Positions 13,458-22,885 of a stretch of DNA of 64,000 nucleotides are shown here, in pieces (position 1 is the first letter of the stretch; each line of letters begins with the position of its first letter). The notes beneath the pieces are model-generated. The model was not told where the DNA came from and searched no databases. It saw only the letters and a list, made by a program, of their open reading frames with translations. The translations under genes were made by a program, and so were the position numbers. The stretch spans positions 1,612,001 to 1,676,000 of the forward strand of contig OZ243922.1 of assembly GCA_965213905.1 (NCBI GenBank), in the 5' to 3' direction. The stretch is from SIRX01 sp965213905 (lineage in GTDB: Bacteria; Actinomycetota; Rubrobacteria; Rubrobacterales; Rubrobacteraceae).

Positions 13458-15443
13458 GTGTTGAATGCTAACGAGGTTAATGGTCCGAAATGGGCAATAC
13501 CGTACATTCGTGTGTCGACGGAAGAGCAGGCTAAGAAAGGTTACTCCCTTGCGGATCAGACAGATCGGCTTCGCTCATGGATCGACGAGGAAGGCTACGA
13601 GGTGCTCGAAGAGGTTGTGGACGATGGCTACAGCGCCGCGAGTCTCGTTACTCCGGGTATCGACCGCATACGTGAGCTCGTAGCTGTTTATGATGGCGTC
13701 ACCGTGCTTACCGTCTACCGCGACAGATTCAGTCGCGAGCCTATGTACCGCGGCGTGCTGGAGAAAGAGTTCGCGGAGCGGGGTGCGAGGATACGAGCTA
13801 TGGACGACCGGGGAGATGGGTCTCCAGAGGGAGAGTTGGCCGACGCGATAATCGACCAGGTCGCTAAGTACGAGTTGGCCAAGACGACGGAGCGTAGCAA
13901 GAGGGGGAAGATTCGCAAGGCCCGTGAGGGCAAGATAGTAAATTCTGGAACCCCTAATTACGGCTTCCGTTCCGATGCTACCGGCGACTACTACGAGGTA
14001 GACGAAGCACAGATGTCGGTGGTGCGGCGCATATTCCGTATGGTGGGCCTGGAAGGCATCAGCACCCATACCGCCACCATAATCTTGCAGCGTGAGGGTG
14101 TGCGGGCTCCCGGTGGCGGAAAGTATTGGTCCAAGCGCCTTGTAAAGGAATGGATACAGAGCGACGTGTACAAGCCTCACACCAGGGAAGAAATCGAGAA
14201 TTTAGAGTCGGAAGGACTTGTCAAGTCCGAGGTGGTCGCGTGCCTGGACCCTGACAAACTCTACGGAATCTGGTGGTACAACCAGCGGCGCACCAAAACC
14301 GAGCGTATCCGGCCCAACGGTCACGAGCCTAGCAGCTCCGGCAGATACCCAAAGAGGACCAAGACCTCTTACAGGGAAAGGAGCGAGCGGGTCGCGGTAC
14401 CCGTACCGGATTCCGGCATCCCGTGCGAGTTGGTAGAGGCCGCCCGAGCAACGGTCAGCGAGTACCGCTCGTCATCCAAGGTTGCAGGTAGATTTTGGGA
14501 ACTTTCCGGTGCTCTTATGCGCTGCGCGCGGTGCGGCCGGGCGATGGAGGCTGTTGACCGCTACTATCGCCTGAAGTCCGGGGGGAAGGGCCTCGTGTGC
14601 TACTACCGCTGCCGAGAGGGTAACCGTCGCAAGGACACCTGCGACAACAACAAGAGCATCCGTTCGGACTGGGCACACAATGCTGTGTGGGAGTTCATCT
14701 CCGGGCTGCTCTCAGAGCCCGAGCGCCTCCAGAAGGGTCTTGAGAGGATGATAGACGAGGAGCGCGACGGGTTGCGTGGTGACCCCGTACAAGAGGCACG
14801 CCTCCACCGAAATGAGCTCAGGAAGCTGGATCGCAGGAGAAGCGGCTACATAGATCTGGCAGCAGACGGCGAGATAAACCGTCAAGAGCTGCGTGAGAAG
14901 CTCGCTGAGGTGGACCAGGCCCGAGAGAAAGCACGCCGGGAGATCAAAACCCTTGAGAGCCGCAAAGAGCACCTGGTCCAACTGGAGCGCGAGAAGGAGG
15001 TGATGATCGAGACCTACGCCGGGATAGTGCCGGAAGCCCTCCAGAATCTCTCTGCCGAGGGGCGTCATAGGATCTACAAACTCTTGCAGCTCAGAGTAAC
15101 TGCCCATCCCGACAAAACCTTAGGGGTGAGCGGGATCTTCGGGGGTCCGGACGGGGGGACTCTTGGCGCCAATCCTAACGGAGGTGGCTCCAACGGAGGT
15201 AGTCCCAATGGCAGCAGTCCTAATATAGGTGCCCCTAACAAAGGTGTCTCTGTAGACGACGCTACCAATGTTTCGGGCCAACTTGCGTCCACAAGACCAG
15301 AGGTCCTAGGCGAGGATAGTGCGGGCTGGCGGCGTTCGGGGCTGGGGAATATAGGATCAATACCGCGGTCCTTTCACCGCCGCCGGAGGGCGAAGGCGGG
15401 CTGTTCGGCGAGTCGAACGAAGACTCCGTCTCGATGCTCCTGA
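13458..15443 (+). CDS. Large serine recombinase (integrase)
   Basis: 661 residues. The N-terminal resolvase catalytic domain starts at IPYIRVSTEEQ with nucleophile S20 and R18, continues with SLADQTDRLRSWIDEEGYEV and the VYRDRFSRE arginine motif, followed by the long E helix. Then come a recombinase domain (about 170-290), a zinc ribbon (CARCGRAM near 357, later C-x-n-C pairs ending KDTCDN) and a coiled-coil motif (about 455-530), as in phage-type large serine integrases. The start is TTG with GAGAGGAGG upstream. The last 100 residues are odd: a Gly/Asn/Pro-rich repetitive tail (about 560-600), then a stretch that simply reads out of frame through a ComEC-like gene. This places the attachment core next to or inside the 3' end of the gene. 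Confidence 0.92.
   Translation: MLNANEVNGPKWAIPYIRVSTEEQAKKGYSLADQTDRLRSWIDEEGYEVLEEVVDDGYSAASLVTPGIDRIRELVAVYDGVTVLTVYRDRFSREPMYRGVLEKEFAERGARIRAMDDRGDGSPEGELADAIIDQVAKYELAKTTERSKRGKIRKAREGKIVNSGTPNYGFRSDATGDYYEVDEAQMSVVRRIFRMVGLEGISTHTATIILQREGVRAPGGGKYWSKRLVKEWIQSDVYKPHTREEIENLESEGLVKSEVVACLDPDKLYGIWWYNQRRTKTERIRPNGHEPSSSGRYPKRTKTSYRERSERVAVPVPDSGIPCELVEAARATVSEYRSSSKVAGRFWELSGALMRCARCGRAMEAVDRYYRLKSGGKGLVCYYRCREGNRRKDTCDNNKSIRSDWAHNAVWEFISGLLSEPERLQKGLERMIDEERDGLRGDPVQEARLHRNELRKLDRRRSGYIDLAADGEINRQELREKLAEVDQAREKARREIKTLESRKEHLVQLEREKEVMIETYAGIVPEALQNLSAEGRHRIYKLLQLRVTAHPDKTLGVSGIFGGPDGGTLGANPNGGGSNGGSPNGSSPNIGAPNKGVSVDDATNVSGQLASTRPEVLGEDSAGWRRSGLGNIGSIPRSFHRRRRAKAGCSASRTKTPSRCS
15160..15260 (+). 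repeat. Degenerate Asn/Gly/Pro-coding repeats at the integrase 3' end
   Basis: About five imperfect 12-18-bp units of the type (AG/GG)YCCYAAYGGAGG or CCTAAYAxAGGTG code for the GGxSxNGGSPNG-like tail. They lie just inside the probable attachment site and look like slippage-expanded sequence. They may contribute to the attP arm or merely be a disordered tail. Confidence 0.5.
15300..15365. other. Probable right attachment junction (attR/attL) within a competence-type gene
   Basis: To the right of about 15340 the DNA encodes, in the second plus frame, a recognisable ComEC-type MBL sequence (EYRINTAVLSPP onward). To its left that frame stops at TAG 15317-15319 and the DNA belongs to the integrase reading frame. 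The crossover must lie in this interval. The exact core dinucleotide cannot be fixed without the empty site. Confidence 0.55.
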
Positions 15444-15781
15444 CTTTCGGGGAGTTCGGGAAGGCCCGGGTCCTGCTCACCGGAGACGCGGAGAACCGGG
15501 GCGAAGAGTACATGAGCACCGGACGGTACGCCGGCCCGGTATCGGTCCTCAAGGTCGGGCATCACGGTTCGAACACCAGCACGACCCCGCTCTTCCTAAA
15601 CCGCTTCCGGCCGGAGGTTGCGGTCATAGCCGTCGGGGAGAACTCCTACGGCCATCCCACGCCGCAGACCCTCCGGCGCCTGAAGACCGTCGGGGCCGAG
15701 GTGTTCCGCAACGACGAGGACGGGGACGTGATCGTCACCATAAAAGACGACCAGTTGGACGTGGCGATAACCGAATATTGA
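15320..15781 (+). pseudogene. 3' fragment of a ComEC/Rec2-type MBL-fold hydrolase gene
   Basis: The frame encodes only the C-terminal half of a ComEC/MBL domain: AVLSPPEGE, an ND-like SNEDSVSMLLTFG, RVLLTGDAE, VLKVGHHGSNTST, VAVIAVGENSYGHPTPQTL and a final GDVIVTI. The N-terminal metal-binding motif (HxHxDH type) and any membrane part are absent from the whole window. The integrase lies directly upstream, so the gene was split by insertion. If intact it would take part in DNA uptake as a ComEC nuclease domain or a stand-alone MBL enzyme. Translation could restart at ATG 15434, but the product would lack the active site. It is followed by ssb, a common competence or replication neighbour. Confidence 0.75.
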
Positions 15782-15871
15782 TTCCCACTCCCCGAGAAAA
15801 CCCTTTTGCGGAGACCCGGGAGCGGGTATGCTTCTGTAAACCGTTTTACGAAAGCTATCGGGAGGAAAGAC

Positions 15872-16300
15872 ATGGTTAGTTTTAACAGGGTAATAATCGC
15901 CGGGAACCTCACGCGAGACCCGGAACTCCGGTTCACTAACGGCGGGGTGCCGGTATGCTCCTTTGGTATGGCCGTAAACCGGGTGCGCTCCAAGACCGAA
16001 GAAGTAGACTTCTTCGACATTTCGGCCTGGCGGGAGTTGGGCGAAACCATAGCCAACTACAAGAAAAAGGGCGATCCCATACTGGTCGAAGGCCGCCTCC
16101 AATTCCGTTCCTGGGAGGCCCAAGACGGCTCCAAGCGAAACAAAGTAGACGTGGTCGCGGACAACGTCCAGTTCCTCGGCCGGCCCGGCGACGGCGGCGA
16201 TGGTGGAGGTGGCGGAGGCCAGGGCGGCAACCAGCGGCGTCAGGGGCAGCAGGACGACGTGAACATCAGCGAAGAAGACTTCGACGACATACCGTTCTAG
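15872..16300 (+). CDS. ssb: Single-stranded DNA-binding protein
   Basis: 142 residues: an OB-fold (MVSFNRVIIAGNLTRDPELRFTNGGVPVCSFGMAVN through VDVVADNVQFL, about 1-105), a Gly/Gln-rich flexible linker, and the acidic C-terminal tip DFDDIPF that recruits DNA-repair and replication partners. GGAGG precedes the ATG at 15872; a longer in-frame start at 15806 adds nothing conserved. It binds single-stranded DNA as a tetramer. It follows the broken ComEC-type gene; SSB and ComEC both handle single-stranded DNA during transformation, so the original neighbourhood may have been functional. Confidence 0.95.
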   Translation: MVSFNRVIIAGNLTRDPELRFTNGGVPVCSFGMAVNRVRSKTEEVDFFDISAWRELGETIANYKKKGDPILVEGRLQFRSWEAQDGSKRNKVDVVADNVQFLGRPGDGGDGGGGGGQGGNQRRQGQQDDVNISEEDFDDIPF

Positions 16301-16516
16301 CCCTGACCGCCCGGAAGCCGCAAACGGAAGCCGTTCGTTCCCGGACCTCGTAACGCGTACGGTTCCCTATACTTGTCCGGAACCCCGAAAACACCGGCGG
16401 GCGTAATGACGGCTACACCACCATCGGCGGGTTCTGGCTAGACTCTCCCCCGACAGTTCCTTGCGCTAGCGTGATCGCCGGGCCAGCGGCCGGCTCCGAG
16501 GGGGTTTTAAGAAAAC

Positions 16517-17995
16517 GTGAAGGAGAACAAAAGGGTGTCTTCAAGAGACTCCGGGGCTCTCACTGACGCCGACCGGGCGCGCTCGCAAGCCTTTCTTTTC
16601 GCCGAGAAAAGCCTCGTGGCCGGGGAACGCCTTAGAAGCGGCCTCTCTTCCGCCTCTGCGGACGCCGTTCCGGCCAACCCGGGTTCGCGGGTGCTGCCCC
16701 GTTCGTTTTCACGCTCGCTTCCGCGGGCTTTGCTGATCGGCGCCGTGGCTACGGATCTCTACCTGGGCTACGCGGCGTTACGAAAAAGAAGCGAGAGCCG
16801 GTCGGGGCCTGATCTGCCGGACTCTTTTGAAAAAGATTGGGAGCGCGAGCATTATCGCGGGGCCGAGCGGGTGCGGGACGCGGCCGGTGGGCTCGGGGGG
16901 GCCATGATCAAGGCCGCCCAGTTCGCCTCGACGCGCCCGGACCTGCTCCCCGCCGCCTACATAGAAGCCCTCTCTACCCTTCAGGACCAGGCGCCGCCAC
17001 TACCGTGGCCGGTCGTGGAGCGAACGTTGGTCAAGGAGACCGGGCGCAAATTGAAAGAGGTCTTCCGGGCGGTCGAGCCGCGACCGATGGCGGCGGCCTC
17101 GCTCGCCCAGGTACACCGGGCCCGGCTCAAAGACGGCCGGGCGGTCGCCCTGAAAGTTCGCTACCCGCAAGTCGCGAGCCTCGTCGAGACGGATCTCCGG
17201 GCGCTGGAGTCGGTCTTTAGAACTATTTCAGCGCTGGAGCCCAGAATACGACTGTCGCCCATCGCGGATTACCTGCGTTGGACGCTGCCGCTAGAGCTGG
17301 ACTTTCTCCGGGAAGCCCGGGCCTTGCGGAAGCTCAGGGAAGTTCTGGAAGACCGGGACGACGTCTTGATCCCCGAGGTTTTCGAGGAATTCTCTACAGA
17401 ACGGCTGCTCGTAATGGAGCTCGTGGAAGGGTACAAGATCACCGACCGCGAGGCGCTCGTCTCGGCCGGGATAGAGCCCCGGGCGGTGGCCGAGCTTCTA
17501 AACGACGTGTACGCGGACCAGATCTACACCCGCAACTACCTGCACGCCGACCCCCACCCCGGCAACCTCCTTGTCCAGAACGTGGCCGGCCGTCCACGCC
17601 TGGTGCTCCTCGACCACGGCCTCACCCTCCCCCTGGAGCCCGAACTCGTAGAGCCGCTCGCAAAGGTGGTGAAGGCCCTCCCGGAAGGCGACCTGGAAAC
17701 CGCGACCGCGGCGCTCGCAGAAGCCGGCCTCGACGTCGGGGACGACACCGACCTGGGCGCGCTCCTGCAACTCGTCGGGGTGCTCTTCGAGGGCGGAGCC
17801 GGCGAATCGAGCGATGAAGCCGACGCCGGTGCGCTCGACCTCGGGAGCTTCGGGGAGAGTCTGGGGGCGGGCATCGGCGACATCCCGCCCAAGCTGCTGC
17901 TCGTGGGACGCGCGGTAGGCCTGCTTGACGGCATCACCCGCCAGCTAGACCCGGAACTCGACGCCCTGGAGATCGTGGCCCGCTACACTGGGTAG
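16517..17995 (+). CDS. ABC1/UbiB (AarF) family atypical kinase
   Basis: 492 residues of the UbiB/COQ8 protein-kinase-like family. Visible motifs are the signature KAAQFAST (KxGQ-type) near 131-138, the alanine-rich loop MAAASLAQVHRA that replaces the normal P-loop, VALKVRYP with the ATP-binding lysine, a YLHADPHPGNLLV catalytic loop and LLDHGLT, equivalent to the DFG metal site. Members support isoprenoid quinone or lipid metabolism. Rubrobacter-type bacteria use menaquinone, so a ubiquinone role is unlikely. A weak membrane-proximal stretch lies near residues 70-85. Start GTG 16517 has no strong ribosome site. It is monocistronic by spacing. Confidence 0.85.
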   Translation: MKENKRVSSRDSGALTDADRARSQAFLFAEKSLVAGERLRSGLSSASADAVPANPGSRVLPRSFSRSLPRALLIGAVATDLYLGYAALRKRSESRSGPDLPDSFEKDWEREHYRGAERVRDAAGGLGGAMIKAAQFASTRPDLLPAAYIEALSTLQDQAPPLPWPVVERTLVKETGRKLKEVFRAVEPRPMAAASLAQVHRARLKDGRAVALKVRYPQVASLVETDLRALESVFRTISALEPRIRLSPIADYLRWTLPLELDFLREARALRKLREVLEDRDDVLIPEVFEEFSTERLLVMELVEGYKITDREALVSAGIEPRAVAELLNDVYADQIYTRNYLHADPHPGNLLVQNVAGRPRLVLLDHGLTLPLEPELVEPLAKVVKALPEGDLETATAALAEAGLDVGDDTDLGALLQLVGVLFEGGAGESSDEADAGALDLGSFGESLGAGIGDIPPKLLLVGRAVGLLDGITRQLDPELDALEIVARYTG

Positions 17996-18257
17996 ATCCC
18001 GCCGCCAGAAGTAGAACCTCCTAGACAAAGCGGTCCGGGGATTTTCCCGCCCGCGGGCCAGATACTTGCCTTGCGCGGGAGACTCTGTAAGATTACCTTC
18101 AAGAAACGGCTGATGCTAGTGCGATGGCGCGTTTAGGCTTATCGCCGGTATGGTAATGAATAGGATAAGCAAGCATCCAAGAAAAGGCGGGACGCACAGA
18201 GACACTATAAAATTCGTGCGGAAGTCGGCAGCGTAGGCAACGGAAAGGAATCGGCAA
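17996..18257 (+). promoter_or_regulatory. Leader and promoter region of the pentose phosphate cluster
   Basis: The 262-bp spacer holds GCTTATC / GATAAGC (18137-18143, 18164-18170), a 7-bp stem with a 20-nt loop. CACTATAAAATT at about 18203-18214 has a TATAAA hexamer suitable as -10. GGAAAGGAA just before the transketolase ATG is its ribosome site. I see no known riboswitch. Confidence 0.4.
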
Positions 18258-20129
18258 ATGACTACACAGACAGGACAAGAGATCTCTGGGGCCGAGCAGT
18301 GGCAGGAGTTGGCGCAGCAGTTGCGGGTGGACAGCATCCGTTGCAGCGGTTCTGCAGGCTCGGGGCACCCAACGTCTTCGATGTCGGCGGCGGACCTCAT
18401 GGCGGTGCTGATGAGCAAGTACCTGCGCTACGACTTCGATACGCCCGAGAACCCGGCGAACGACCGCCTGATCTTCTCCAAAGGCCACGCCTCACCGCTC
18501 CTGTACTCGATCTACAAAGCCGCCGGGGCCATCTCCAAGGAAGACCTCATGGGCTACCGGGACTTCGACAGCCCCTACGAGGGACACCCAACTCCCCGGA
18601 TACCCTGGGTAGACGTGGCCACCGGCTCGCTGGGCCAGGGACTCCCCCTCGGACTCGGCTTCGCGCTGGCGAGCAAATACCTGGACAAACTGGACTCCCG
18701 CACCTACGTCTTGTGCGGCGACTCCGAGATGGCCGAAGGCTCCATGTGGGAGGCTTTCCAACACGCCTCACACTATAAGCTGGGCAACCTCGTCGCGGTG
18801 CTGGACATGAACCGCCTCGGCCAGACCCGCGAGACGATGGACGGTTGGGATGGCGACGCCTACGCCGAGCGGGCCCGGGCCTTCGGTTGGGAGGCCATCC
18901 AGATCGACGGCCACGACCTCGAAGCTATAGACGAAGCCTACTCCCAGGCGATAGGCAACGAAGACACCCCGACCTTTATCGTCGCCAAGACCTTGAAGGG
19001 CCGCGGCGTCTCGTTCGTAGAAAACCAGGACGGCTTCCACGGCTCGGCCATTGATCCCGACCGGGAAGAAGAAGCGGTAGAGGAACTCGGCGGTGATCGG
19101 GAGATGGTTGTAGAAGTCTCGAAGCCCGAAAACATGGAGAGGACTTTCAGCAGCGACTACACCGGCGAGCTTGAGCTACCGAGCTACGAGCTCGGCGACG
19201 AAGAGGCGACCCGTACCGCTTACGGCGACGCCCTGAAAGCACTCGGGGCCGTGCGGGAGGACATCGTGGCGATGGACGGCGAGGTCAGCAACTCGACCCG
19301 TGCCGGGTACTTCGAGGAGGACTTCCCGGAGAGGTACTTCGAGATGTACATCGCCGAACAGCAGATGATCGCCGCGGCGGTAGCGGTGGGTCAGACCGGG
19401 CGAATACCATTTGCCTCCAGCTTCGCGGCGTTCTTCTCCCGGGCCTACGACTTTATAAGGATGGGCGCCATCTCCGGGGCCAACATCCGGCTAAGCGGCT
19501 CGCACGCCGGCATCTCCATCGGCGAGGACGGTCCCTCGCAGATGGGCCTCGAAGATATAGCGATGATGCGCGCCGTCCACGGCTCGACCGTGCTCCAACC
19601 CTCCGACGCCAACCAGGCGATAAAGCTGACGGCGAAGATGGTGGATCAGGACGGAATAGTATTCTTGCGCACCCTACGGCCCAAGACCGAGGTCATCTAC
19701 GGCCCCGACGAGGAGTTCGAGATCGGCGGCAGCAAAGTCATCCGTTCCTCCGACGAGGATCAGGTAACGATCGTCGCCACGGGCATCACGGTCCACAACG
19801 CCATCGAAGCCGCCGGAAAGCTCGAAGAGGACGGCACCGCCGTGCGCATAGTGGACGCCTACTCCATAAAGCCTTTGGACGCTGACACCTTGCGCGAGGC
19901 GGCCCAGGCGACGGGCGGCAGGCTCGTCGTGGTCGAGGATCACTGGCCGGAGGGTGGTCTCGGGGAAGCTGTGATGCACGAGTTGGCCGAAGACGGCAGC
20001 GTCGAGGGACTCAAGTACAAGCACCTGGCGGTTGACTTCATGCCGCATTCCGGCGGCACGCAGGCGCTCATGGACAAAGCCGGCATCGGGGCGGATGGTA
20101 TCGTCGAGGCCGTGCGGAGCCTGCTTTAG
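18258..20129 (+). CDS. tkt: Transketolase
   Basis: 623 residues, the shorter animal/thermophile-like form. The thiamine diphosphate motif runs from GDSEMAEGSMWEA to NRLGQ. The N-terminal SAGSGHPTSSMSAADLM, GHASPLLY and GQGLPLGLGFA segments are typical, and the central pyrimidine domain holds the catalytic glutamate region (MYIAEQQMIAAAVA) and SHAGISIGEDGPSQM. It transfers two-carbon ketol units between sugar phosphates in the non-oxidative pentose phosphate pathway. It heads a co-directional cluster with tal, gnd, zwf, opcA and pgl. A strong intrinsic terminator follows, so tal onward probably has its own promoter. Confidence 0.95.
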   Translation: MTTQTGQEISGAEQWQELAQQLRVDSIRCSGSAGSGHPTSSMSAADLMAVLMSKYLRYDFDTPENPANDRLIFSKGHASPLLYSIYKAAGAISKEDLMGYRDFDSPYEGHPTPRIPWVDVATGSLGQGLPLGLGFALASKYLDKLDSRTYVLCGDSEMAEGSMWEAFQHASHYKLGNLVAVLDMNRLGQTRETMDGWDGDAYAERARAFGWEAIQIDGHDLEAIDEAYSQAIGNEDTPTFIVAKTLKGRGVSFVENQDGFHGSAIDPDREEEAVEELGGDREMVVEVSKPENMERTFSSDYTGELELPSYELGDEEATRTAYGDALKALGAVREDIVAMDGEVSNSTRAGYFEEDFPERYFEMYIAEQQMIAAAVAVGQTGRIPFASSFAAFFSRAYDFIRMGAISGANIRLSGSHAGISIGEDGPSQMGLEDIAMMRAVHGSTVLQPSDANQAIKLTAKMVDQDGIVFLRTLRPKTEVIYGPDEEFEIGGSKVIRSSDEDQVTIVATGITVHNAIEAAGKLEEDGTAVRIVDAYSIKPLDADTLREAAQATGGRLVVVEDHWPEGGLGEAVMHELAEDGSVEGLKYKHLAVDFMPHSGGTQALMDKAGIGADGIVEAVRSLL

Positions 20130-20156
20130 AGGCCCGCTGAGACCTCGTGAAACAAA

Positions 20157-20194
20157 GCGGCGTCCGGTCTTAAAGATCGGGCGCCGCTCTTTTA
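20157..20194 (+). terminator. Rho-independent terminator after tkt
   Basis: GCGGCGTCCGGTC (20157-20169) pairs along 13 positions (two G-T pairs) with the segment ending CGGGCGCCGC (to 20187). The stem is followed by TCTTTTAT. It lies 28 nt after the tkt stop codon. Confidence 0.8.
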
Positions 20195-20271
20195 TCGGGG
20201 TGGCGGGTTGGGTAGACTGTTGGCACACGTTATACGAGTGATCCGTAAGCAGCAGTTTTTAGGAGGATTCG

Positions 20272-21369
20272 ATGAACGACCGACTACAGAAAATGAACGA
20301 ACTGGGCCAGGCTCCCTGGGTAGATGAACTTTCGCGGGAGGACATCCAAAACGGCGGCCTGGAGCAGATGATCGAGGACGGCATCGTCGGCGTTACCTCC
20401 AACCCGGCAATCTTCCAGAAGGCCATCGGCGACTCGGACCTCTACGACGACCAGCTACAGGAGTTGGCCGAAAAGGAGGACGATCCGAAGGAGATCTTCT
20501 GGCACATCGCCCAAAAAGACATCCAAGACGCCTGCGACATCTTCAAAAAGGTATACGACAGGACGGACGGGCAGGACGGCTGGGTCTCGCTGGAAGTTCA
20601 GCCGGATATTGCCTTCGATTCCGACGCTACCATCGAAGAGGCCCAACGCCTGCACGATATGGTGGACCGGCCGAACCTGTTCATCAAGATTCCGGCAACC
20701 ATAGCGGGCCTCATCGCGATAGAAGAGATGATCAGCCGCGGTTGCTCGATTAACGTTACCCTGGTCTTCTCCCTGGAACGCTACCGCGAGGTCGCCCAGG
20801 CTTACATGCGCGGCTTACAGAAGCTCGTGGACAACGGCGGAGACCCGTCCGGCGTCCACTCGGTCGCAAGCTTTTTCATAAGCCGCATAGACTCCGAGGC
20901 CGACGACCGGCTGAAGGAACTCGGGGCCGAAGACCTCAAGGGACGGCTCGCCATAGACAACGGCAAGCTCGCCTACCAGGCTTACCAGCAGATCTTCGGC
21001 GGCTCCTGGTGGAACTCGCTGGAAGAACAGGGCGCCAACAAGCAGCGGCTCCTGTGGGCCTCCACCTCGACCAAGGACCCGGACTACCGGGACGTACTCT
21101 ACGTCGAGAGCCTTGTCGGCCCCGAAACGGTAAACACCATGCCCAAGGACACTATAGAAGCCGTCAAAGACCACGCGGAGATACAGCCAACCCTCGAAGA
21201 AGGAATCGAAGAAGCCAAGCAGCTCTTCGAGCGCCTCAGAGAAGCCGGCCTGGACTACGAAGGCGTAACCAACACGCTGGAGGTAGAAGGCGTACAGAAG
21301 TTCGCCGACCCCTTCAACGAGATGCTGGAGGAGATAGAGAAAAAGACCAGCCAGATGGCGCGCAACTAA
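20272..21369 (+). CDS. tal: Transaldolase
   Basis: 365 residues of the actinobacterial/cyanobacterial-length transaldolase type. The Schiff-base lysine is K139 in NLFIKIPAT, and other family marks are GVTSNPAIF (near 40-48), SINVTLVFSLERY, SVASFFISRID and LLWASTSTKDP. It moves a three-carbon dihydroxyacetone unit between sugar phosphates and works with transketolase in the non-oxidative pentose phosphate branch. TAGGAGG lies just upstream of the ATG. It is downstream of a terminator and upstream of gnd, from which a short repeat-bearing spacer separates it. Confidence 0.95.
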   Translation: MNDRLQKMNELGQAPWVDELSREDIQNGGLEQMIEDGIVGVTSNPAIFQKAIGDSDLYDDQLQELAEKEDDPKEIFWHIAQKDIQDACDIFKKVYDRTDGQDGWVSLEVQPDIAFDSDATIEEAQRLHDMVDRPNLFIKIPATIAGLIAIEEMISRGCSINVTLVFSLERYREVAQAYMRGLQKLVDNGGDPSGVHSVASFFISRIDSEADDRLKELGAEDLKGRLAIDNGKLAYQAYQQIFGGSWWNSLEEQGANKQRLLWASTSTKDPDYRDVLYVESLVGPETVNTMPKDTIEAVKDHAEIQPTLEEGIEEAKQLFERLREAGLDYEGVTNTLEVEGVQKFADPFNEMLEEIEKKTSQMARN

Positions 21370-21370
21370 G

Positions 21371-21437
21371 GCATCAGGTCTCAGGCTTCAGCCGTCAGCA
21401 AAAACCTGATAGCTGAAGCCTATTGTCTGAAACCTAC
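21371..21437 (+). repeat. Short CTGAAGCCTGA-type repeats between tal and gnd
   Basis: The spacer is built from degenerate copies of GGCTTCAG / CTGAAGCC. AGGCTTCAGC (21383-21392) pairs perfectly with GCTGAAGCCT (21412-21421) to form a 10-bp stem. TCAGCAAAAACCTGATAGC recurs almost exactly after gnd. The same vocabulary flanks the four-helix-bundle gene further on. Confidence 0.75.
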
Positions 21438-21454
21438 AAGGAAAGGGGAAGTGT

Positions 21455-22372
<918 letters not shown>

Positions 22373-22375
22373 GTG

Positions 22376-22447
22376 TGTAGGCTTCAGGCTTCAGGTTTTA
22401 GGCTTCAGTAAAAACCTGATAGCGACGGCTGACCCCTGGGGGCTGAA
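22376..22447 (+). repeat. Second block of GGCTTCAG-type repeats
   Basis: After gnd, GGCTTCAGGCTTCAGG, TTAGGCTTCAG, AAAAACCTGATAGC and GGGGGCTGAAATG follow in close succession and run right up to the start codon of the four-helix-bundle gene. The segment shares AGTAAAAACCTGATAGC-like sequence with the tal-gnd spacer. Confidence 0.75.
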
Positions 22448-22834
22448 ATGAGGAATTTTAGAGAACTGAAGGTGTGGGAGCGGAGTCATCGGTTGACGCT
22501 GGCAGTCTACAAGGCCACCGTAGCGTTTCCGCGGGAAGAGTTGTATGGGCTGACCAGCCAGGTACGACGCTCCTGCGCCGCTATGCCGGCCAACATCGCT
22601 GAGGGATGCGGAAGGTGGAGCAATGCCGATCTGGCGCGTTTCCTGCAGATTGCACCGGGGTCGGCGAGCGAGTTGGAATACCATCTGCTGCTTACCAGGG
22701 ACCTTTCTTTCCTAGAAGAGCCTGAACATGAACGTCTCACTAGAGAGGTGAAAGAGATAAAGCGTATGCTAACGTCGTTCATCAAGAGCCTGAGAGCCTT
22801 CGACAACCACCCAAACCTGAAAGCTGAGGCCTGA
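22448..22834 (+). CDS. Four-helix-bundle protein (S23/bAvd-like)
   Basis: 128 residues with the family pattern FRELKVWERSHRLTLAVYKATVAFPREELYGLTSQVRRSCAAMPANIAEGCGRWSNADLARFLQIAPGS and a C-terminal helix LTREVKEIKRMLTSFIKSL. The family is named after proteins in 23S rRNA intervening sequences and is structurally like Avd of diversity-generating retroelements. Its function is unknown, and it is strongly linked with short CTGAAGCCTGA-type repeats. That is the case here: the repeats abut both ends of the gene. It interrupts a metabolic operon between gnd and zwf, which suggests a mobile or selfish unit. There is no ribosome site other than repeat sequence. Confidence 0.85.
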   Translation: MRNFRELKVWERSHRLTLAVYKATVAFPREELYGLTSQVRRSCAAMPANIAEGCGRWSNADLARFLQIAPGSASELEYHLLLTRDLSFLEEPEHERLTREVKEIKRMLTSFIKSLRAFDNHPNLKAEA

Positions 22835-22885
22835 TGCCTGAAACCTTCAAAAACCTGAAAGCTGAAGCCTGATGACTGAAACCTC
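22808..22885 (+). repeat. Third repeat block, running into the zwf start
   Basis: AAACCTGAAAGCTGAGGCCTGATGCCTGAAACC-like units occur twice with small changes, starting inside the 3' end of the four-helix-bundle gene. They continue over the zwf start codon: GAAGCCTGATGACTGAAACC contains the ATG at 22872. The repeats therefore encode the last residues of one protein and the first of the next. Confidence 0.8.

Noticed and set aside
22376..22885. CRISPR array as explanation for the repeats around the four-helix-bundle gene
   Set aside because: Units are short, degenerate, without uniform spacers, and no cas gene is present anywhere in the window.
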